This document shows positions 59,249 through 64,000 of a DNA stretch of 64,000 nucleotides, one piece after another. Position 1 is the first letter of the stretch. Each line of letters opens with the position of its first letter. The stretch is taken from contig CAYJPV010000013.1 of assembly GCA_964372095.1 (NCBI GenBank), positions 1 to 64,000 on the forward strand, given 5' to 3'. The position numbers and the translations under genes were made by a program. Below the pieces are notes generated by a model that saw only the letters and a program-made list of their open reading frames with translations, was not told where the DNA came from and searched no databases. The stretch is from CAYJPV01 sp964372095. Lineage in GTDB: Bacteria; Acidobacteriota; Vicinamibacteria; Vicinamibacterales; JAKQTR01.

Positions 59249-61069
59249 ATGACCGTTGACGCCGCCCATCTGCCGCAGTCCACCTCGGGGCGCCGGCCGT
59301 CCGTCGTCGAGCAAGAGCTGGTCAACAGCCTGGGCTGGCTGATCTCTCTGCGGTGGCTGGCGGGCCTGGCGGTGCTGGCTGCCACTTTCCTGGCGACGCG
59401 AATCCTGCGGCTGCCCCTGCCCGCCGGCCCGCTGTTCGGCACGGGTGTGGGGATCCTCGGCTACAACGTCGTCCTGCTCTGGGCGCTGACGTGGCTGCGC
59501 CGGTCCGCCCCGAACGGCCAGCCCGCCTTCGAGTTGTTCGCGCGGATCCAGATTGGGCTCGACTGGGTGGCGATGGCCGGCCTGATCGCGATGTCGGGTG
59601 GCGTGGAAAGTCCGGCCATCATCTTCTTCCTGTTCCACATCACGATCGCCTCGTTGCTGCTGCCGCACCGGCACGGGTTCCTGTACGTCGCTGCCGCTCC
59701 CCTGCTGGTGGCGCTCATCGCCCTCTTCCAATACCTGGAGTGGCTGCCCCACGTCGCGCTGATCCAGCCGGCGCGGTACGACGACCCGCTGTTTGTCGGC
59801 TTCATGCTCGTGTTCTTCACGGTGGCGTGTTACGTGATGGCGTATTGCTGCATGGCCATCGCACGCCGCCTCCGGCGCCGGGAGACGGAGCTGGGCGGTC
59901 TGTACGACGGCGTGCGCGACATCACGTCGACGCTCGACATCACGGCGGTCCTCGATCGGATCGTGGAAGCCGCGGCCAGGGTCCTGGGCTGCCGGGCGGC
60001 GGCGATCCGCCTGATCGATGCGTCGCGCTCACAGGTGGAGTTCGCCGCCAGCTGGGGGCTCAGCGAGGCGTATCGAGGCGAAGTCCCGGAGGAGTACGCC
60101 AAGTCCGTCCTCGACCAGGACACGTTGCGCGAACTCGTGGTCAACGTGCGCGACGTCTTCAGCGACCCGCGCATCTGGCACCCGGAGCTGGTACGCGACG
60201 AAGGCATCGCCACCATGCTGAGCGTTGCCATCCTGGGGCGCAGCGGCCCGATGGGGGTGCTTCGGGCCTACGGGGCTCCCGGTCACCGGTTCACGGATGA
60301 AGACGTCGCGTACCTTCAGGCCGTCGGTGCCCAGGGGGCCGTGGCCATCGAGAACGCCAAAGCCTACAAGCTGCTGGCCGACCTCGACCGCGACAAGTCA
60401 CGGTTCCTGCGCATGACGACGCACGAACTGCGGTCGCCCGTGCGCGTCACCGAGAGCCTGCTGATGACGCTGGAAGGCGGCTACGTCGGGCCGCTCGCGC
60501 CGGACCAGGCGGATGTCGTCGCGCGGGCGCAGCGGCGGCTCGCGTCCTTGCACGCCCTCATCGATGACCTGCTCGACCTGGCGGCAGGCAAGGCCGACAT
60601 GGTGTCGATCCAGCGCCGCATCCTCGACCTGGGCGCGGTGGTGACCGAGGTGGCCGAACGGTTCCAGTCGCTGGCGGCCGGGAAGGGTATCGGGCTGGAC
60701 GTGCGGGCCCCCGACGCGGCCCTGTCCGTCTCCTGCGATCCCGCTGACGCCGAACGCCTCGTTGTGAACCTGCTGAGCAATGCCGTGAAGTACACGAAGC
60801 AGGGCGGCGTGACCGTGAGCCTGGCGCGCGACGGCGATCAGGCGCGTCTGGACGTGACGGATACTGGCATCGGCATTCCGCAAGACGCCTTGCCGCACCT
60901 GTTCCAGGAGTTCTACCGGGCCGGCAACGCCAAGGCCGTCGAAGAGTCGGGGACCGGCCTTGGTTTGTCGATTGTGAAGCTCCTGGTGGAACGGTACGGG
61001 GGGCAGATCGCGGTCGCCAGCCGTGAGGGTGCGGGGACGACGTTCACCGTCCGGCTTCCGGCGGCCTGA
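59249..61069 (+). CDS. membrane histidine kinase with GAF domain
   Basis: A 606-residue sensor kinase. About six helices occupy residues 28-205. A GAF domain (about 225-370) includes ITAVLDRIVEAAARVLGCRAAAIRLID and VAILGRSGPMGVLRAYG. The HisKA phospho-His is in RMTTHELRSPVRV (about 394). The ATPase domain has N box LVVNLLSNAVKYT (about 508), G1 VTDTGIGIPQ, F box LFQEFYRA and G2 GTGLGLSIV. It is flanked by the two receiver-only proteins and lies upstream of the NuoE/NuoF-like genes, so it may control or respond to redox metabolism; inference. ATG 59249 lies directly after the heptamer tract. Confidence 0.9.
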   Translation: MTVDAAHLPQSTSGRRPSVVEQELVNSLGWLISLRWLAGLAVLAATFLATRILRLPLPAGPLFGTGVGILGYNVVLLWALTWLRRSAPNGQPAFELFARIQIGLDWVAMAGLIAMSGGVESPAIIFFLFHITIASLLLPHRHGFLYVAAAPLLVALIALFQYLEWLPHVALIQPARYDDPLFVGFMLVFFTVACYVMAYCCMAIARRLRRRETELGGLYDGVRDITSTLDITAVLDRIVEAAARVLGCRAAAIRLIDASRSQVEFAASWGLSEAYRGEVPEEYAKSVLDQDTLRELVVNVRDVFSDPRIWHPELVRDEGIATMLSVAILGRSGPMGVLRAYGAPGHRFTDEDVAYLQAVGAQGAVAIENAKAYKLLADLDRDKSRFLRMTTHELRSPVRVTESLLMTLEGGYVGPLAPDQADVVARAQRRLASLHALIDDLLDLAAGKADMVSIQRRILDLGAVVTEVAERFQSLAAGKGIGLDVRAPDAALSVSCDPADAERLVVNLLSNAVKYTKQGGVTVSLARDGDQARLDVTDTGIGIPQDALPHLFQEFYRAGNAKAVEESGTGLGLSIVKLLVERYGGQIAVASREGAGTTFTVRLPAA

Positions 61070-61147
61070 CCCCGGCAGCCCTCCGCTGCCCGGTCAGGCG
61101 GTTTCGGCCGGGGGCGCGGAATCTCCGATTAAACAAGTACATTGGTT

Positions 61148-61182
61148 CAAACGCCGGCGTCTCGCCTCTTTGGAGGCGTTTG
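61148..61182 (+). terminator. nested, mutually exclusive hairpins after the kinase gene
   Basis: CGCCTC-TTTG-GAGGCG (61163-61178) followed by TTTGG could be an intrinsic terminator. CAAACGCC (61148-61155) can pair instead with GGCGTTTG (61175-61182), and ACGCCGGCGT (61151-61160) is itself a palindrome. The alternatives exclude each other. The rest of the 463-bp gap (61070-61532) has the CRP-type site and no open frame. Confidence 0.4.
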
Positions 61183-61298
61183 GTGTTGCCCAGACCTGCC
61201 ATGTCACGGATAAGTATCTATAAACACACGACTTGTTGGCGGTCGCTGCCGCCCGTGGCCGGCCCGATCACCCGCCTGTGAAGCCGGTTGACCTTCTG

Positions 61299-61316
61299 CT
61301 GTGATACTTGTCACAG
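61299..61316. promoter_or_regulatory. perfect CRP/FNR-type binding site
   Basis: CTGTGA-TACTTG-TCACAG, containing the canonical TGTGA-N6-TCACA. It lies about 217 nt before the second receiver gene, the first gene of the NuoE/NuoF-like unit. A CRP/FNR-family regulator probably acts here on the operon downstream; the regulator gene is not in the window. Confidence 0.6.
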
Positions 61317-61532
61317 CTGGCTCATCACAGTTAGGATCAGTGTTGTTAGTTAGGAACCCCGGTACGGTCTTCCGATCCCCCGTTGCGCTGACCAGCCGCC
61401 GTCCGACCTCCTCAGGTCTGCACTCCGCGATCGTTTTATCCGCGTGACCCGCCGCAGACGACGGATCGGTACGTGAGCCAGCGCTGCGAGGCAGGCGGAC
61501 GTTTCAGGCGAACCACGACAGGGAGCGCGTCC

Positions 61533-61904
61533 ATGGCCAGAATTCTTGTAGTTGACGATGACCCGGACATCACCTTTGCCGTCTCGCTGTTCCTCAAGAA
61601 GGAGGGGCACGAGGTCCAGATTGCGGCGAGCCGCGCGGAAGGCATGCAGGCACTGGCGTCATTCAAACCCGACCTGATGGTGCTCGACGTGATGATGGAG
61701 CAGCCGGACGACGGCATTGCGATGGCGCAGGAACTGCGCCGGACAGGGCAGACCCTGCCGATCCTGATGCTGACCAGCGTGGGCAAGGTCACCGGGATGA
61801 CGTTCGACCGTGACAACGACCTCGTGCCCGTTGACGCCTTCTTCGAAAAGCCGGTCAAGCCCGAAGACCTGCTCAAGAAGGTGGCCGAGCTGCTGAAGAA
61901 GTAG
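61533..61904 (+). CDS. receiver-only response regulator (second of two)
   Basis: A stand-alone receiver of 123 residues: ILVVDDDPDI (about 4-13), the phosphorylated Asp in LMVLDVMMEQ (about 53), LPILMLTS (about 77-84) and EKPVKPEDLLKKV (about 107-119). It is the sister of the receiver at 58714, sharing LPVD/VPVDxFxxKPVKPE. It lies 10 nt before the NuoE-like gene, so it is in the same transcript as the redox subunits; receivers of this kind are found beside HydABC-type hydrogenase genes by my recollection. GGGAG precedes ATG 61533. Confidence 0.9.
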   Translation: MARILVVDDDPDITFAVSLFLKKEGHEVQIAASRAEGMQALASFKPDLMVLDVMMEQPDDGIAMAQELRRTGQTLPILMLTSVGKVTGMTFDRDNDLVPVDAFFEKPVKPEDLLKKVAELLKK

Positions 61905-61914
61905 GAGAGCGACC

Positions 61915-62427
61915 ATGCTTGTGAGCCAGCAACAGAAACTCCAGGAGGAAATCCAGGGCCTCGTCGCGCAGCACGGGAACACCCGGGCGGCGCTGATGCC
62001 GGTCCTGCAGGAACTCCAGCGCAAGTACGCGTCGGTCTCCGACTTTGCCATGCAGGTCGTGGCCGACGAACTCGGTATCCACCCCGCCGAAGTCTACGGT
62101 GTCGTCACGTTCTACGCCTTCCTGCACCACGAACCGCGAGGCCGGTTCCAGGTGCGCCTGTGCCAGACCATCTCGTGCGATCTCGCCGGCAAGTCACGCG
62201 TGGCGCGTCAGCTCGAGAACGAGCTTGGCATTGCCTTCGGCGAGACCACGCCCGACGGCCGATTCAGCCTCGAGTGGGCCAGCTGCCTGGGCATGTGCGA
62301 CCAGGGCCCGGCGCTGCTCGTCAACGATCGCGTCTACACCCGCGTGACGCCCGATCAGGTGCACCAGATCATCGAAGACTGCCGCAAGGTGTTCGGCGCC
62401 CACGCCGCACAGCCGGTGCACGCGTAA
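61915..62427 (+). CDS. NuoE-like [2Fe-2S] subunit (HydC/HndA type)
   Basis: A thioredoxin-like ferredoxin subunit of 170 residues that passes electrons between NADH/flavin and iron-sulfur clusters. An N-terminal helical segment (about 1-70) contains DELGIHPAEVYGVVTFYAFL, the family signature. The cluster ligands are CQTISC (about 83-88, C-x4-C) and CLGMC (about 123-127, C-x3-C). It overlaps nothing; NuoF-like starts 18 nt downstream. Together they form the diaphorase of complex I, NAD-linked hydrogenases or formate dehydrogenases. Absence of nuoA-D genes next to it argues against complex I. Confidence 0.9.
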   Translation: MLVSQQQKLQEEIQGLVAQHGNTRAALMPVLQELQRKYASVSDFAMQVVADELGIHPAEVYGVVTFYAFLHHEPRGRFQVRLCQTISCDLAGKSRVARQLENELGIAFGETTPDGRFSLEWASCLGMCDQGPALLVNDRVYTRVTPDQVHQIIEDCRKVFGAHAAQPVHA

Positions 62428-62445
62428 GCGGGAGGATCCAGGACC

Positions 62446-63648
62446 ATGTTTCCCATCGACAGCAAACGTACGCCGCTCACCTTCGACACGATCGAGCCGG
62501 GCACGGGCCTGGCGGCGGCGCTGAAACTCAGCCGGGCCGACATCATCGGTGAAATCGCGGCCTCCAACCTGCGCGGCCGCGGCGGTGCCGGGTTCCCCAC
62601 GGGCACCAAGTGGAACCTGGCGGCGGCGGCCCGCGTCAAGGGCGACGAGTGCAAGTACGTGGTCTGCAACGCCGACGAAGGCGAGCCGGGCACGTTCAAG
62701 GACCGCGTCCTGCTGACCGACCACGCCGATCTGGTGTTTGAAGGCATGACCATCGCAGCTCGGGCAATCGGTGCCCTCAAAGGCATCCTCTACCTGCGCG
62801 GCGAGTACGTCTACCTGCGCCAGCACCTCGACGAGGTGCTCTACAAGCGCCGGAAGGCCAACCTGCTCGGGCAGCACGTGTGCGGCGTGGACGGCTTCAA
62901 CTTCTACATCGAAATCCGCATGGGCGCCGGCGCCTACGTGTGCGGCGAAGAGACGGCGCTGATCGAATCCCTCGAAGGGCATCGGGGCGAACCGCGCAAC
63001 CGGCCGCCGTTCCCGGTGGACACGGGCTTCATGAAGCAGCCGACGGTCGTCAACAACGTCGAGACGCTCGCGTCGGTCGCGGCCATCCTGGCCAAGGGCG
63101 CCACCTGGTTCAAGTCGTTCGGCACCGAGCGCTCGGCCGGATTCAAGCTCTTCAGCATCTCCGGCGACTGCGATCATCCGGGCGTCTACGAGTTCCCGCT
63201 CGGCATCACCGTGGCGGACCTGCTCGAGAAGGTGGGCGGGCGCAATGCGAAGGCCGTCCAGATCGGCGGCGCCTCAGGCGTCTGCATCCCGGCGGCGGGT
63301 TTCGGGCGGAAGATCGCCTTCGAAGATTTGGCCACGGGCGGATCGATCATCGTGTTCGGGCCTGGCCGCGACATGCTGCACGTCGCGAAGAACTTCATGG
63401 AGTTCTTCGTCGAAGAGTCGTGCGGCCAATGCACGCCGTGCCGCGCCGGCAACGCGAAGCTGCTCGACGGCATCGAGAAACTCGAGGCCGGCACCTGTTC
63501 GACGGCGTACCTGCGCGATCTGCTGGCGCTCTGCGAGACCATGCAGCTGGCGTCGAAGTGCGGACTCGGGCAGTCGAGCCCAAACGCGTTCGTATCAATC
63601 GTCAACAACTTCCAGGACGAGATTCTGGGGCGGACGGCGGCCGTGTAG
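62446..63648 (+). CDS. NuoF-like NADH-binding flavoprotein subunit (HydB/HndC type)
   Basis: Binds NADH, FMN and a [4Fe-4S] cluster; 400 residues, the short NuoF-type form. GRGGAGFPTGTKW (about 43-55) is the NADH/FMN loop; YVVCNADEGEPGTFKDR (about 70-86) and MGAGAYVCGEETALIESLEG (about 162-181) bind FMN. SCGQCTPCRAG (about 325-335) plus a Cys near 365 hold the cluster. HydB of electron-bifurcating hydrogenases often carries an N-terminal ferredoxin and a C-terminal ferredoxin, both missing here, so it could also be the formate dehydrogenase partner. A hairpin (63651-63672) follows the stop. Confidence 0.9.
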   Translation: MFPIDSKRTPLTFDTIEPGTGLAAALKLSRADIIGEIAASNLRGRGGAGFPTGTKWNLAAAARVKGDECKYVVCNADEGEPGTFKDRVLLTDHADLVFEGMTIAARAIGALKGILYLRGEYVYLRQHLDEVLYKRRKANLLGQHVCGVDGFNFYIEIRMGAGAYVCGEETALIESLEGHRGEPRNRPPFPVDTGFMKQPTVVNNVETLASVAAILAKGATWFKSFGTERSAGFKLFSISGDCDHPGVYEFPLGITVADLLEKVGGRNAKAVQIGGASGVCIPAAGFGRKIAFEDLATGGSIIVFGPGRDMLHVAKNFMEFFVEESCGQCTPCRAGNAKLLDGIEKLEAGTCSTAYLRDLLALCETMQLASKCGLGQSSPNAFVSIVNNFQDEILGRTAAV

Positions 63649-63650
63649 AA

Positions 63651-63672
63651 CCCCGGACCTTCGGGTTCGGGG
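63651..63672. repeat. REP-like hairpin between NuoF-like and the next subunit
   Basis: CCCCGGACC-TTCG-GGTTCGGGG (9 pairs, one G-T). The left arm matches that of the 2981 element. It begins 3 nt after the stop and could attenuate or process the operon transcript. Confidence 0.65.
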
Positions 63673-63708
63673 CGACCGACACAGCCAACGATGCCTATCT
63701 CGAGGTGA

Positions 63709-64000
63709 ATGATGAGCGGTGAAGTGAAACCCAACGCGGATACGTCGCGAGCGCCCAGCAGCCAGAAGATGAAGTTCGTGCCGCTGACAGGTGACGTCTC
63801 CCAGATGATCGGCGGACAGATCACGGTCAACATCGACGGTCACGACATCAAGGTCCCGATGGGGACCACGATTCTCGAGGCCGCCAAACAGATCGGCGTA
63901 CGCATTCCGACGCTGTGCCACCATCCCGACCTGTGCGTGGCCGGCGTATGCCGCGTGTGCGTCGTCGAGGTGGAAGGCCAGCGCGCCCTGCAGGCGGCCT
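63709..64000 (+). CDS. [2Fe-2S] large subunit, truncated by the window end
   Basis: Only the first 97 residues are present; the frame is still open at 64000. A Ser/Lys-rich extension of about 38 residues is followed by a ferredoxin fold (ITVNIDGHDIKVPMGTTILE) with clustered Cys LCHHPDLCVAGVCRVCVVEV (about 74-91), as in the N-terminus of HydA-type [FeFe]-hydrogenases, NuoG and NAD-linked formate dehydrogenase alpha subunits. The rest would decide which. ATG 63709 or 63712 can start; GAGGTGA is upstream. It is the third gene of the redox unit. Confidence 0.85.
   Translation, partial: MMSGEVKPNADTSRAPSSQKMKFVPLTGDVSQMIGGQITVNIDGHDIKVPMGTTILEAAKQIGVRIPTLCHHPDLCVAGVCRVCVVEVEGQRALQAA

Noticed and set aside
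61070..61298. A known riboswitch (c-di-GMP, cobalamin or SAM) before the receiver gene
   Set aside because: Stems are present but none of the conserved core sequences of these classes could be matched.

Overview
The window is high-GC bacterial DNA, densely packed with protein genes. It most likely comes from a member of the Acidobacteriota, probably the Vicinamibacteria. That placement is inference: it rests on the VWFA-related protein of the acidobacterial type, the HTH proteins of the 'LNGWKEIA' type (one fused to a PQQ propeller), a large set of secreted peptidases, and abundant palindromic elements, not on a ribosomal marker. I saw no rRNA, tRNA, CRISPR array, prophage or insertion sequence.

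Layout. 1-5.9 kb: a membrane-anchored glycine-zipper protein, an isoprenylcysteine-type methyltransferase, a CARDB-like secreted protein, pterin carbinolamine dehydratase overlapping a MerR-type regulator, and two tandem HTH paralogues, one carrying a PQQ-type propeller. 6-28 kb: secreted and envelope functions (M14 carboxypeptidase, MFS transporter, S46 dipeptidyl peptidase, DUF3014 and zinc-ribbon proteins, cyclophilin, a double-SIS MurQ/GKRP-like protein, M16 protease, GH36 alpha-galactosidase, YhcH-like protein), then a histidine kinase/sigma-54 activator pair and VWFA and TPR secreted proteins. 28.3-38.3 kb: a copper/silver detoxification island (Met/His-rich protein, P1B ATPase, TolC-type protein, CusB-like adaptor, CusA-like pump, beta-barrel-like protein). 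38.5-44.7 kb: a Tat-exported class V aminotransferase, a sulfatase, a nucleotidyltransferase, an AbiEi/AbiEii toxin-antitoxin pair and a cyanophycinase-like peptidase. 44.8-51 kb: a second metal-efflux operon (Cys-rich leader protein, CzcC-, CzcB- and CzcA-like). 51-58.6 kb: a zinc metalloprotease, an HExxH protein, acetyl-CoA synthetase, a DUF5924-like membrane protein and a flavodoxin-fold oxidoreductase. 58.7-64 kb: a GAF histidine kinase flanked by two receiver-only regulators, leading into NuoE-like, NuoF-like and a truncated [2Fe-2S] subunit. This looks like the diaphorase part of an NAD-linked hydrogenase or formate dehydrogenase, behind a perfect CRP-type box.

How the parts work together. 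The copper island covers periplasmic binding, export across the inner membrane and trans-envelope RND efflux. Its ATPase and adaptor share the same CPMHP/CPxCGM metal-binding module. The 58.7-64 kb block couples phosphorelay signalling to redox enzymes.

The most unusual aspect is the non-coding DNA. Fourteen gene gaps hold tandem repeats whose unit is always about 7 bp but whose sequence class varies. Several genes take their stop codon from these repeats. Short palindromes with a CT-NN-AG core and a longer GGGGTCAGACC inverted-repeat element also sit at gene ends, and palindromes interrupt at least three reading frames in frame. Four genes have a -10-like hexamer 6-7 nt before the start codon and no Shine-Dalgarno sequence, suggesting leaderless transcripts.
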